A DNA stretch of 64,000 nt, taken from positions 174,611-238,610 of the forward strand of contig OMWK01000008.1 of assembly GCA_900314745.1 (NCBI GenBank), written 5' to 3'. The notes beneath the pieces are model-generated. The model was not told the origin of the DNA, searched no databases, and saw only the letters and a list, made by a program, of their open reading frames with translations. The DNA comes from an uncultured Eubacteriales bacterium. GTDB lineage: Bacteria; Bacillota; Clostridia; Saccharofermentanales; Saccharofermentanaceae. Below, one piece after another: positions 9,381 to 19,200 of the stretch; position 1 is the stretch's first letter; each line of letters starts with the position of its first letter. The translations under genes and the position numbers were made by a program.

Positions 9381-9662
9381 ATGCTTAACATGAATTTACA
9401 GCTCTTCGCTCATAAGAAGGGAATGGGTTCCACCAAGAACGGTCGTGAGTCCCAGTCCAAGAGACTCGGAGCTAAGAAGGGCGACGGTCAGAGCGTAGTT
9501 GCAGGCAACATCATCGTAAGGCAGCGCGGAACAAAGATCCATCCCGGCCACAATGTCGGAATCGGTTCTGACGATACTCTTTTTGCTAAGATCGACGGAC
9601 TCGTTAAGTATGAGAGAGTCGGCTCTTCCAAGAAGCAGGTAAGCGTTTATCCCGCTAACTGA
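9381..9662 (+). CDS. rpmA: 50S ribosomal protein L27, Prp-cleaved form
   Basis: L27 reaches the peptidyl-transferase centre with its N-terminus. The protein starts [14 protein letters not shown], where LQLFA before HKKG is the Prp recognition and cleavage site. The cleaved form begins AHKKGMGST or HKKG. The remaining sequence ([13 protein letters not shown] ... [11 protein letters not shown]) is typical L27. The RBS AGGAGG is at 9369-9374. Confidence 0.97.
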   Translation: MLNMNLQLFAHKKGMGSTKNGRESQSKRLGAKKGDGQSVVAGNIIVRQRGTKIHPGHNVGIGSDDTLFAKIDGLVKYERVGSSKKQVSVYPAN

Positions 9663-9688
9663 TTATTGCAGGTTCAAGTAGAATCCAC

Positions 9689-9722
9689 TGCCTGTCGAAG
9701 TCATATTCGGCAGGCATTTTTG
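9689..9722 (+). terminator. Rho-independent terminator after rpmA
   Basis: TGCCTG and CGAA on one side pair with TTCG and CAGGCA on the other, followed by a short T run (9717-9721). It would end or attenuate the ribosomal transcript before obgE. Confidence 0.7.
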
Positions 9723-9761
9723 TATTAAGCGGCGGCAGAACGGCAGCAAGGGAGATAACGT

Positions 9762-11039
9762 ATGTTTATTGATCACGCGAAGATATATGTGAAGGCGGGC
9801 GACGGCGGCCCGGGAATGTGTTCATTTCACACTGAGAAGTACATAACGAACGGCGGACCCGACGGCGGTGACGGCGGCAAGGGCGGCGACGTCGTCTTTG
9901 TGGCTGCACAGAAGCTCACTACGCTGCAGGCCTTCCGTTTTAAGCATAAGTTCGTTGCTCCCGACGGCGCGAAAGGCATGAACCGCAAGATGTACGGCAG
10001 AGGCGGCGAGGACTTAAGGATCGCGGTGCCCGTGGGTACTGTCATCAAGGATGCCGACACTGACAAGATCCTCGCGGACTTTACTGAGGACGGCCAGGAG
10101 GAAGTCATCTGCGTAGGCGGCAAGGGCGGTCTCGGAAATATGCATTTTGCAAATTCCGTAAGGCAGGCTCCGCAGTTCGCGCATCTTGGAATGCCGGGTG
10201 AGGAGAAGAATCTTCTTATAGAACTGAAGCTCATCGCGGATGTCGGACTCGTAGGTTATCCGAATGCGGGCAAGTCGACTCTGCTGTCTGTCATGACCAG
10301 GGCGAAGCCCAAGATCGCGGACTATCCGTTTACGACACTGGAGCCGGTATTAGGCGTCGTTCAGGACTTCGACCAGTCATTCGTCATCGCTGATATCCCG
10401 GGACTTATAGAGGATGCTCATGAGGGCGCAGGATTAGGTCACGATTTTCTAAGACATATCGAGAGAACGAGACTTCTCATTCACGTGGTCGACATATCCG
10501 CACACGACGGAAGAGATCCGCTCGATGACTTCAAGCAGATCAATAAGGAGCTTCAGGAATTCAATGAGGACTTAAGCAAACGCCCTCAGGTTGTCGCGGC
10601 AAACAAGTCTGATGATGCGACGGATGAGGAGATTGAGCTTTTCGTTGAGGAAGTGAAGAAGCTCGGGTACGAAGACGTGTTCGTGATAAGCGCTGCCACC
10701 CGTGAAGGCGTTAAGGCCCTGACCGACAAGGTCACGGAGCTCGTAAGCAAGCTCCCCCCGCCGGTGCTCCACGACCAGATCGAGAAGGACAGCAGGAAGG
10801 TATACAAGTACGAGAAGGAATCCAAGTTCACGATATCCAAGGACGACGGCATGTTCGTCATCGAAGGATCGTGGGCGTCAAGGCTTCGTCAGACCACAGA
10901 CTTCGATGTCTATGACTCCGCTCAGTACTTCCAGAGAGCACTCATCAAGGAGGGTGTCATCGACGCTTTGAAGGAGGCCGGAATCCAGGAAGGCGACGAG
11001 GTCAGGATCGACGATTTTGTGTTCGAATATGTAGAGTAA
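9762..11039 (+). CDS. obgE: GTPase Obg/CgtA
   Basis: Obg is an essential 50S-assembly and stress GTPase. The glycine-rich Obg domain fills the first 158 residues (GDGGPG, GPDGGDGGKGGDV). The G domain has the P-loop GYPNAGKST at about 165-173, switch II DIPGLIEDAHEGAGLG, and the NKSD specificity motif. The C-terminal 80 residues form the OCT domain found in Gram-positive Obg. It follows rpmA as in most Firmicutes. The RBS AGGGAGA lies before ATG 9762. Confidence 0.97.
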   Translation: MFIDHAKIYVKAGDGGPGMCSFHTEKYITNGGPDGGDGGKGGDVVFVAAQKLTTLQAFRFKHKFVAPDGAKGMNRKMYGRGGEDLRIAVPVGTVIKDADTDKILADFTEDGQEEVICVGGKGGLGNMHFANSVRQAPQFAHLGMPGEEKNLLIELKLIADVGLVGYPNAGKSTLLSVMTRAKPKIADYPFTTLEPVLGVVQDFDQSFVIADIPGLIEDAHEGAGLGHDFLRHIERTRLLIHVVDISAHDGRDPLDDFKQINKELQEFNEDLSKRPQVVAANKSDDATDEEIELFVEEVKKLGYEDVFVISAATREGVKALTDKVTELVSKLPPPVLHDQIEKDSRKVYKYEKESKFTISKDDGMFVIEGSWASRLRQTTDFDVYDSAQYFQRALIKEGVIDALKEAGIQEGDEVRIDDFVFEYVE

Positions 11040-11182
11040 AAGTGACCTTTATCAAGCTGTTTTGACCGTAATTACAGGGGTTTACAATTTGTTCACAGTT
11101 TTTCATACTGGTTACGCATTTGCCAAGTATACTCAAGTCATAAAGTAGTTACCTTCTTCGTGTAAGTTAAGTTTGTCAAGAG

Positions 11183-11218
11183 CCTCCGGTGAAAGCCGGA
11201 GGTTTTGTGTTGTATAAT
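11183..11218 (+). terminator. Terminator after obgE, then -10 for next gene
   Basis: CCTCCGG (11183-11189) pairs with CCGGAGG (11196-11202) across TGAAAG and is followed by TTTTGTGTTGT. A TATAAT at 11213-11218 directly after it may start the transcript of the gene at 11250. Confidence 0.65.
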
Positions 11219-11249
11219 AAACTATCTTTGATATCGGTGGGGTAAGCTT

Positions 11250-12131
11250 ATGGCTAAGAAAACTGAATTCGAACAGAAGATCGCGGACGACATTAAGAAC
11301 CAGCAGGGAAGACTGATGCCGGTCAAGGCGAGCCTTATCGAGCGACTTCTCGTCCGTAAGGCCCTGTGCACATCTCTACATCCCAACGCCGCCGATGAAT
11401 TCACATTCGATACAGTAGGTCCGAGCTACAGGATCATAGGCGAGTATGAGGAGAAGTTCCGTACCGCGATAAAACGTAACCAGGAGCCGTTTGACGATGC
11501 GCTCATAGTCGAGAAGTTAAGCCCCAAGGGATACCTTCTTCTGAACGGTCATCACAGGTGGGCGGCTGCGATGAGAGTCGGCATCAAGAAGGTTCCGATT
11601 CAGATAGTCAACCTCGCGCAGGATTCGGACATCGACAAGATCCTCGAGAATTCCAAGCACGATAAGCGCGTAACCTTGGATCTCGATGAGGTTATCTTCC
11701 GTGAGAAGAACGATAAGTATACCGAGAACGTCCCGTCGTTCCATTTCATGCGTCTTAACAAGAAGATCAAGCAGGGTATCCCCGCACTGTTCTACTACCT
11801 GACGAAGCACGGATACGACATCTGGGTATATTCGGCGAACTACTATTCCATCGACGATATCCAGAGATTCTTCAAGCACTACAATGCGCACGTTGACGGT
11901 ATCATCACGGGTACGATGAGGAAGGACGAATTCAAGGCCGAGCGCAATGCGAGAAGAGAGAAGAAGATCTCCGACAAGTACAAGGTCACTCTCCACATCG
12001 ATAATGACATGATCCTCGCGACAGGCGATGTCGGTGCGAAGTTCAAACGCTTTGACCTCGAGACAACTCCCGGTGAGTGGTCAAACAAGGTCATCGAAGT
12101 CATAGAAGAGTTCCGGGATGAGAAGAAATAA
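11250..12131 (+). CDS. ParB-like nuclease-fold / HAD-like fusion protein
   Basis: The N-terminal 130 residues match the ParB/sulfiredoxin-like fold, including LLLNGHHRWAAAMRVG, the phosphate-binding box of that superfamily. The C-terminal part begins VTLDLDEVIF, a HAD-type motif I (DxDE). It continues with the helices and VYSANYY (motif II region), ending in LHIDNDM, which resembles HAD motif IV. Two such domains in one chain are unusual. The next gene repeats the HAD half and overlaps this one by 14 bases, so they are a coupled pair. Function unknown; a nucleotide- or protein-phosphatase role is possible. The RBS GGTGGGG precedes the ATG. Confidence 0.6.
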   Translation: MAKKTEFEQKIADDIKNQQGRLMPVKASLIERLLVRKALCTSLHPNAADEFTFDTVGPSYRIIGEYEEKFRTAIKRNQEPFDDALIVEKLSPKGYLLLNGHHRWAAAMRVGIKKVPIQIVNLAQDSDIDKILENSKHDKRVTLDLDEVIFREKNDKYTENVPSFHFMRLNKKIKQGIPALFYYLTKHGYDIWVYSANYYSIDDIQRFFKHYNAHVDGIITGTMRKDEFKAERNARREKKISDKYKVTLHIDNDMILATGDVGAKFKRFDLETTPGEWSNKVIEVIEEFRDEKK

Positions 12132-12732
12132 GAACAGCGAAGATACGATGCGCGTCTCGTTCGATCTGGACGAGGTGCTGTTTGTAAATCCGGCCACGCA
12201 TAAGACCGAACCCAAGCTGATGTTCCCCTTTAACTTCATATTCAGGGAGCGTCTCCGCCTCGGCACTCCGGAGCTCATCAACACGCTTCAGAAGATGGGA
12301 TATGAGGTGTGGGTGTACACATCGTCTTACAGGTCGGAGTTCTATATCAAGACGCTTTTCGCGTGTTATGGCGTGAAGTTCGACAGCATAGTAAACGCGC
12401 AGCGGCACCTTCGAGAAGTGCAGCAGAAGCGCCCGAATATCCTGCCGCAGAAGGTCCCGAGCTACTACAAGATCAAGCTCCACATAGACGACGAGACGGT
12501 CATCTGCTCCTACGGGCGTGAGATGGGTTTTGATGCGTATCAGTTAGATGCCGAGGACGACAGCTGGAAAGAGAAGATAATCGCGAGAGCTGAAGAAGTT
12601 AAGCGCAAGGCGGCGCTTCGGGAAGAAGCCGCGCACGGGAAAAAACTGTCCGGTAAGGGTTCTGTGAATGACTCAGGTAAGCCGGCAGCGAAGGGTTCTG
12701 AGCAGGATGCAGGGGAGGAGCCCCAGGCTTAG
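12118..12732 (+). CDS. HAD-like protein, paralogue of preceding HAD half
   Basis: Motif I is FDLDEVLFV, motif II lies in VWVYTSSYRSEF, and motif IV is LHIDDETVI. These align in order with the HAD half of the gene at 11250, indicating duplication. The last 40 residues are a Lys/Gly/Ser-rich low-complexity tail. The start may be ATG 12118 (overlapping the previous gene by 14 bases) or ATG 12148, ten codons later; neither has a strong RBS. Its stop overlaps the convergent synthetase gene by 4 bases (TTAG shared). Confidence 0.55.
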   Translation: MRRNKNSEDTMRVSFDLDEVLFVNPATHKTEPKLMFPFNFIFRERLRLGTPELINTLQKMGYEVWVYTSSYRSEFYIKTLFACYGVKFDSIVNAQRHLREVQQKRPNILPQKVPSYYKIKLHIDDETVICSYGREMGFDAYQLDAEDDSWKEKIIARAEEVKRKAALREEAAHGKKLSGKGSVNDSGKPAAKGSEQDAGEEPQA

Positions 12733-13781
12733 AGGTACTTCTTCCTCGAGTTGATGATGCGGTTCGTGTTGTGCATTATCGAAGCCTTCTTGCTCGAGCT
12801 CAGAGCGAAGAAATCCATGATGTCTTTCTCACTGTAGCTGCCCGCCACAAGCATGGCGCGTGTGAGGTAGTAAAGTCCCACGAAGCAGGAGTATTCGTCA
12901 ATCTCCATGCCCTGAAGCGAGCTTCTCGCGATATCAAGCGTAAGGTCGTAATACTCCTTGATGGCGCTGTCGAGTCCGCCGAGCTCTGTGATGCCGAGGA
13001 ACTCCAGTTGCTTTATGAACGGATCCGCATTCGCCTGCGTGATCTTGCCGCCCGTGAGGTTCGAGATGTCGTTTATGAGACTTAAGTATTCCGAGTTGTA
13101 CTTCATGAACTCGCGTAAGGTAAGCGTATCGATGGCAACATCCTGAACGTCGCCTCTTTGAAGCTTATCAATAACGATCGCGCTGTAGGCTTCAAGCTGC
13201 GACTTGATCCTTCCGAATCCCTGGTCCGCAACCTCGAGAAGCGACGCCATCCTGGAGAACTCTCGCCTTACATGCAGCGGAACACCGAATTCGTTCTTAT
13301 AACCCAAGTCATGCTCGATCTCCGCCCATGTGTGCTGGAGCACCGTCCTTATCTGGAACTCGAACTTATACTTGCAAAGCTCCTCCGGGTAATCGTCGCT
13401 TGGCTTAAGCATGCAGATGTAGTGCACCGACAGGTAGCCGAATGCGTTCGGGGACAAGGTCTTGCTCTTATCTATGCAGTTGTCCCTGTCCACATCGAAA
13501 AGCTTCTCTATTATCGCGCTGATCATGTCAATCTGCTCTGTGAAATAACATATGATTCTGAACCCGATAAGGTCAGTGAGGCTCATCGCGGAAGCGTATT
13601 TCTCCGGCTTCCTCGCGAGCTTGCCTTCGATGGAATCCACGGACTTAACCCTGTGGGTGATCTGCATCGTGTGTATGCCCGCTTCTTCGATCGCCGCAGT
13701 AAGCTTGAGGTTGACTATCTCGTCGACCTTGTTGAGGTTATCTATATTCTCGTAATAGCTCATCATTTTTGGACTTATCAT
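12729..13781 (-). CDS. RelA/SpoT-domain (p)ppGpp synthetase-like protein
   Basis: A RelA_SpoT synthetase domain is indicated by DLIGFRIICYF, FGYLSVHYICM and especially EFQIRTVLQHTWAEIEHDLGYK-type residues (about 40-165). There is no HD hydrolase, TGS or ACT domain, so it is a small alarmone synthetase type. The protein is longer (350 residues) than the usual 210-260. The extra 150 C-terminal residues are helical and of unknown role. It is transcribed away from the small genes at 14040. Synthesis of (p)ppGpp from GTP/GDP and ATP is the expected reaction by family. Confidence 0.8.
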   Translation of the reverse strand: MISPKMMSYYENIDNLNKVDEIVNLKLTAAIEEAGIHTMQITHRVKSVDSIEGKLARKPEKYASAMSLTDLIGFRIICYFTEQIDMISAIIEKLFDVDRDNCIDKSKTLSPNAFGYLSVHYICMLKPSDDYPEELCKYKFEFQIRTVLQHTWAEIEHDLGYKNEFGVPLHVRREFSRMASLLEVADQGFGRIKSQLEAYSAIVIDKLQRGDVQDVAIDTLTLREFMKYNSEYLSLINDISNLTGGKITQANADPFIKQLEFLGITELGGLDSAIKEYYDLTLDIARSSLQGMEIDEYSCFVGLYYLTRAMLVAGSYSEKDIMDFFALSSSKKASIMHNTNRIINSRKKYL

Positions 13782-13945
13782 GCTGTATATGCTACCACAA
13801 GCTGTGGGAGAATTAAATCACAGAACGGCGCGCGAGTGTTGATGTGTGGCTCGGCGGGGCGGCTGGCGGTGGTTTTGTACTCGATTGCCGAATTCTGAGA
13901 AAAAGTACAAAAGGGAAACACCAAATTGGTGAGATCTTTGAGATA

Positions 13946-13975
13946 AGTCCCTTGATAAGTACATATTAAGGGACT
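13946..13975. promoter_or_regulatory. Inverted repeat between divergent genes
   Basis: AGTCCCTT (13946-13953) and AAGGGACT (13968-13975) form a perfect 8-bp inverted repeat with 14 bases between. It lies in the 257-base spacer between the synthetase gene and the gene at 14040. A second palindrome, CACCAA-A-TTGGTG, lies just before it (13919-13931). These could be operators; nothing else is recognisable in the spacer. Confidence 0.35.
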
Positions 13976-14039
13976 ATTATTGGCGTCCGCGGTGATAGAA
14001 TCGCAGTAACAGGGCAGTGGTGCCCACAGGGATTTTGGA

Positions 14040-14336
14040 ATGAGAAAGGTAGGTAGCAAGATGGGAAGTGTTTACTATGCATCAATTGACAGGGACAGGG
14101 AAGACAGCATGAGGAACGTCATGGGCTCGGTCGCAGCAGCTGCGCTGATGCTCAAGAACTACGGATATTCGGACGAGGCAATCTACGAGATAATCCCGAT
14201 GCTCGTCGGTGTAGAGATCAGGGCGGATCAGGCGATGGTGGACAAGCTGGAGAAGATCATTGTGTCCATCCACAGACTCGAAGGTTCGGAAGAGGGGTTT
14301 ATCCGGTACCTGAGAGACATGAGGAAGAGGTGGTGA
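14040..14336 (+). CDS. Small helical protein, unknown
   Basis: A 98-residue soluble protein, largely helical with acidic/basic alternation. ATG 14061 (GSVYYASIDRDRED region) is an alternative start with AAAGGTAG upstream. It precedes a small membrane protein by 4 bases, so the two probably form an operon. I recognise no family. Codon use matches the surrounding core genes, unlike the AT-rich operon that starts at 14647. Confidence 0.55.
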   Translation: MRKVGSKMGSVYYASIDRDREDSMRNVMGSVAAAALMLKNYGYSDEAIYEIIPMLVGVEIRADQAMVDKLEKIIVSIHRLEGSEEGFIRYLRDMRKRW

Positions 14337-14340
14337 CATT

Positions 14341-14556
14341 ATGCTGACAATAATCTTCTGGGCAGCGCTCATCTATGTAGCCGTCAAGATGCTCCTCTGG
14401 GGCATCAAGGCCGCATGGGGCATAGCCAAGATAATCGCGTTCGTAGTCCTGCTCCCGATAGTGATCGTCGGCCTCATGATGTACGGCCTGGTCCTGATCG
14501 CGTTGGGCCTTCTGGTGCTGTCGGCGATCGTGGCGACGATAGGGGCATTGGTGTAG
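14341..14556 (+). CDS. Small membrane protein, two hydrophobic helices
   Basis: A 71-residue, almost entirely hydrophobic protein with two or three predicted membrane helices (about 3-24, 28-48, 50-70). It follows the previous small gene by 4 bases. The frame shows no charged domain and no motif; assignment rests on hydrophobicity and operon position. Confidence 0.5.
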   Translation: MLTIIFWAALIYVAVKMLLWGIKAAWGIAKIIAFVVLLPIVIVGLMMYGLVLIALGLLVLSAIVATIGALV

Positions 14557-14646
14557 GGGGGAACTGTTTAGCGATAGTTTACACAATACTAAAATATACT
14601 TTATTTGTGGTAATTATACTTATAGTGGATTGCTATTATATCGGGA

Positions 14647-16287
14647 GTGTATCGACTTATGATAAAAGCAGAACTGTCTTATAATCCTTACCTTAATGAA
14701 ACAAGTGTAAAGTTCAACGATCAGCCGCCAAGGGTTAATAGTTTAGTTGAAAAGTATCAGGATGAGATTCTTAACGATTGGATAGATAAGATACCGTCCA
14801 TATTCCATGATGAGATGAACGGATATGGATTTGAACTTGATTTCTCTGGAACAGAGCTGGATTATAAGAATCTTCAAAAGGCTTTTGAGAAGAATGGAAT
14901 TACGAATGAGGAGGTCCAAATCTTCTACAAAAACGAATTGGAGTCCCGGTCTACTAAGGTTGATAGGTATGAGAAACTATTGACATGGTTCCAAGAGAAT
15001 CCGAATCGTTGGTTTGATTTTGAAGCGTTCAAAGAAGCTAATAGCGATATTCTTAATGACTTGTACATTTATAAAGTATTACAGGGAGAGGAAATAGATT
15101 CAGAGGTATTAAAGAATAAGGACATAGCAGTAGAGAATATCTCTGATGTTAAGGAGCTGGATCTTACCAATCTTCGAAATATACCTGTATTAGTTTACAT
15201 TTCTGAAAGATCTATTGGTGATTTAAAGAGGAATGTACGGTATTTGCTCGGTAGAAAAGATGTGCACATGAATCAGGTGTTCTTTTACATTGATCCAAAG
15301 TGCGACTCAGAAAAGAACATAAGAGTTATAAAAGACTTAGGAGTCGTCAATCCGCAGGTTGTTACATCTATCTATGATGAAAGTATAAAGTCATATTTCG
15401 AACTGTATCCGATTACTGAGTATATCATCCAGTCGATTAGTATTACCCGCAAAATGATATGCAGTGTGCAGGATGAATTGGAAAGGCAGAACAAAGACAA
15501 CCAAGTCTCTGAGAAAAAAGCAACGATTCAAAAATATGACAAGAGAATACAATCACTAAAGAAGGTTGATGAAGAGTTTGTTAATCGAGACAATTTGGAT
15601 GTCCCTATTAGTCTTTTGGTGGCAAAAAGCGATCTTATAACTAGTATCAATAATTGGCGTAATAGAAAGACAGTTATTACAAAAGATGGTGAGGCTTATA
15701 TAGCTGCTCAAGAATTTGAAATGCTATTTAGAACTAGCTATGAGACATTTTGGAATTCTATTAATGTTGCGCTCATTCAAGAAGAAGAGGAAATTAGAAA
15801 GAAATATCAATCGCTATACGCATCAGCTTGTGTAGACCCGCAGTTTGTACCAGATGTCGAGTATACATCAAAAGTTACCTCTGGAACTGTACCGGAAATA
15901 AAAGATGCGTTGTTGGCGATTAGGGAAGAAAAATACGTTATGCCCAAAGAGGGCATTATCGATCAAGTGTTTAAGACCAATGTAAACACCAATAAAATGA
16001 TGGAAAGAGTCAATTATTATTACTACAAGAATTGGCGAGAGCACGTAGTGAGCATAGCCGAAGAAATATCAAATCGAGCTATAGCAGCAAGAGTTACTTT
16101 CTTAAGAAAATATGCTGATGAACTAGCAGATAAGTTTCATAACCACATTAATCAACTTTTGGAAGCGGAGAATCAAAACAAAGTCAAAGAGGTGGGACAA
16201 CTGTCTGAAGTTGAAAGACAAATGCAGATAGATATTGATTGGTTGAATTCAGTAGTAGAACAGATCAATGCTATAGAGCGAGGTTAA
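14647..16287 (+). CDS. Unknown alpha/beta plus coiled-coil protein, first gene of HerA operon
   Basis: A 546-residue protein of no family known to me. Residues about 175-265 look like an alpha/beta fold (strands IPVLVYISER, QVFFYIDPK, PQVVTSIYDE). Most of the remainder (about 270-330 and 450-545) is charged and helical, with coiled-coil-like heptads. No Walker or nuclease motif was seen. It starts an AT-rich three-gene operon, 3 bases before the HerA-like ATPase. Base composition and codon choice (AAT, GAT, TAT, ATA frequent) differ clearly from the genes before 14560, indicating acquisition. Start: ATG 14659 (MIKAEL) is possible instead of the upstream GTG/ATG, since no clear RBS decides it. 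Confidence 0.65.
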   Translation: MYRLMIKAELSYNPYLNETSVKFNDQPPRVNSLVEKYQDEILNDWIDKIPSIFHDEMNGYGFELDFSGTELDYKNLQKAFEKNGITNEEVQIFYKNELESRSTKVDRYEKLLTWFQENPNRWFDFEAFKEANSDILNDLYIYKVLQGEEIDSEVLKNKDIAVENISDVKELDLTNLRNIPVLVYISERSIGDLKRNVRYLLGRKDVHMNQVFFYIDPKCDSEKNIRVIKDLGVVNPQVVTSIYDESIKSYFELYPITEYIIQSISITRKMICSVQDELERQNKDNQVSEKKATIQKYDKRIQSLKKVDEEFVNRDNLDVPISLLVAKSDLITSINNWRNRKTVITKDGEAYIAAQEFEMLFRTSYETFWNSINVALIQEEEEIRKKYQSLYASACVDPQFVPDVEYTSKVTSGTVPEIKDALLAIREEKYVMPKEGIIDQVFKTNVNTNKMMERVNYYYYKNWREHVVSIAEEISNRAIAARVTFLRKYADELADKFHNHINQLLEAENQNKVKEVGQLSEVERQMQIDIDWLNSVVEQINAIERG

Positions 16288-16290
16288 TAT

Positions 16291-19200
16291 ATGTCTGAAA
16301 GTACAATTATCAATAAGACCAATAACGATAACGCTGAGATTTCTCTCGACAATAGAATAGAGATTATTGAAGAGGGCTTAAGGAAAAAGTATTTATCACG
16401 TCTGACAGAAATGGAGATAGTCCCTGTCGGGGATTTACCTGATCTAGAGAGTGACTTAATAGATAATGTAAGGCTCTTTAACATAACGGAGATGGTATAT
16501 CAAAAAGGGGAACCTGCTACTGATAAATTTACTACGGTCTTTAATACACTCGCTACATACAATGCTTCGGTTTTTGTAATAATCGATTCTAATGGTGTTA
16601 AAACCAATTTCTATGTTGGTGTTCGCAATAATGAAAGTGATGATACTGTAAAGCGATCGACTGTAACATTAGGCGATACATTGAAAAATACACTAATCGG
16701 GCATTTCCCCGGAATGAAGATCAGCAACGTAGATAGATCAAAAATAACAGAATTATCAAACAAAATAATTAAACAGAATAATATGACTTCTGTTAGCGTT
16801 GTTGGAAACAGTAAATCTGAGAATCCTGAAGGCGATGAGCATTTTGTTCAAGGAATAGAGAAACTTGCCTTAGCATTAACGGGAAGACAATATATCGGCA
16901 TATTTGTCGCCCAGAATCAATCCCCTCAGAGTGTTCAGGTCATGAGACGTAATTATGAGGAGTTATATACCAAACTATCTCCCTATCAATCTGTTCAGAC
17001 ATCTTTGAATGAGACTACCAGTGAATCTAGAAATAAGTCGTTCTCTGAGATGAATGGCAAACAAAAGGCGGCTACAATTGCAGGAAGTTTAATGTCAATT
17101 GGAGGCACAGTTGCAGGCATTTTTGCTGGAGTGGCTACTGGGGGCGCTTCGGCAGCAGCTTCAGCCGCAGCTGCTGCCGGTATCAATACAGGGGCCGGAA
17201 TGTTGGGCGGTCAGATTGGTGGACAAGTCGGTGGCCAGTTGAATTCGTTTATATCTTCGTTGGCTCCGGTAGAACAGATATCAACCAGCAATTCACAATC
17301 AGAAACACGTACCGTTGAGAATAAGCAAGTAACAGATATGCTTAAATTGATAGACGGACAACTTGATCGTCTTGAAGAATTTGATAGTTATGGAATGTGG
17401 AATGTTGCTGGTTATTTCATATCTGATGACATGTCTGCCACGGAAATAGCTGCAAGTAATTATCGTTCGCTTATGAATGGTGAAAAATCTGGTCGTGAGG
17501 TTTCTGCGATTAATTCATGGCGTAGGAATAATCCATATCAGCTTGGTGATTTTTCAGATCTTACGACATATCTATCAAGATTTGTTCATCCTCAATTCTA
17601 TTATGGACATTCTAAAGATCGTGCCATTATAACAAATGCTTCGACTGAGATTAGTGGTAAGGAATTAGGACTGCATCTTGGATTGCCTAGAATGTCTGTT
17701 CCGGGACTTCCTGTTATAGAACATGCGGAATTTGGAAAGGAAGTATATCGCTATCAATTATTCTCACGTGATGATAGAGTGGATAACCCTGAAGATCGTT
17801 TGACTCTAGGAAAAGTCTTTGATCTTGGCCAAATTACAGATAAAGTAGTTGAACTCAATAATAAGACTCTAAATATGCATACATTTATAACAGGGTCGAC
17901 TGGATCCGGTAAGAGTAACTGTGTCTATCAGATGCTTACAGAGCTTTATCAGGACAAGATACCGTTTTTGGTTATTGAACCAGCTAAAGGTGAATACAAG
18001 GATGTTTTTGGTAATTGGCCTGATGTAAATGTATATTCAACAAATCCTAAGATTTCAGAATTAATTAATATAAATCCTTTTATATTCCCGGAATCGATAC
18101 ATGTGTTGGAACATGTAGACGGGTTGGTGGAAATATTCAGTGTTTGTTGGCCTATGTACGATGCTATGCCTGCATTCTTTAAGGACGCTATATTGAAGTC
18201 TTATGAATCAGTTGGTTGGGATTTAGGATCTTCAACATTCTATGGAGACACAATAGAATACCCGGATTTTGAAACTCTTGCAGAGCAGTTGGAAGAATTG
18301 ATAAACAGTTCTGATTATGCATCAGACATTAAGTCCAATTATAAGGGCGCTCTTATTACAAGAGTAAAGTCACTAACTGTTGGTCTCAATAGATTTATTT
18401 TTACTAAAGAACAGACTCCTTATGAAGAGTTGTTTGATAAGAACTGCATCATTGATGTCAGCCGCGTTAAGTCTACGGAAACAACAGCTTTAATTATGGG
18501 TCTTATGGTTTACATTCTTAATGAATATAGAACTGATCGTAAGCTTGCGCATAATATGGAATGTAATCATATTACTGTTCTTGAGGAAGCTCATAATTTG
18601 TTGAAGAATACTAATGGTTCTCAAGAATCAGAATTGATTTCGAAATCGGTTCAAATGCTGACAAATTCAATTGCGGAAATGAGAGCGTGTGGAGAGGGCT
18701 TCATCATAGTAGACCAATCTCCATCTTCAGTTGATATAGCAGCGATTAAGAATACCAATACAAAAATTGTGCTTAGAACACCTGAAGCTAATGATAGGGA
18801 GGCGGTAGGTCGCTCTATGGGATTGACCGAGGATCAGGTTAACGAGATTGCCAAATTGCCTAAGGGGGTTGCTGTAGTTTATCAGAATGACTGGGTTAAT
18901 CCTGTTCTTACAATGATAGATAAGGCTAATGTAGATGATACTGATACTTACAGGGCGCAGACGAAAATGGTAATTGTACCAATGAGAACCGCTCGTACTG
19001 TTATTGTAAAGATGTTGATGCACCCTTGGTTTGGTGAAAAGAAGTATTCAAGAGAAGAATTGATGGATGCTCTAAAGATTCTGTCGCTGACGCGTAAAGA
19101 CAGATCAACAGTTGAGTCTTATATCGATAAGTATTGCCTGTTTGGCGGTAGTCTGATTTGGAAGAAAGATGATATGGATGAGCTTAGTGCTTTGGTTAAC

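Noticed and set aside
13158..13898. 246-codon plus-strand frame opposite the synthetase gene
   Set aside because: Shadow of the RelA/SpoT-domain gene, whose motifs are clear on the minus strand.
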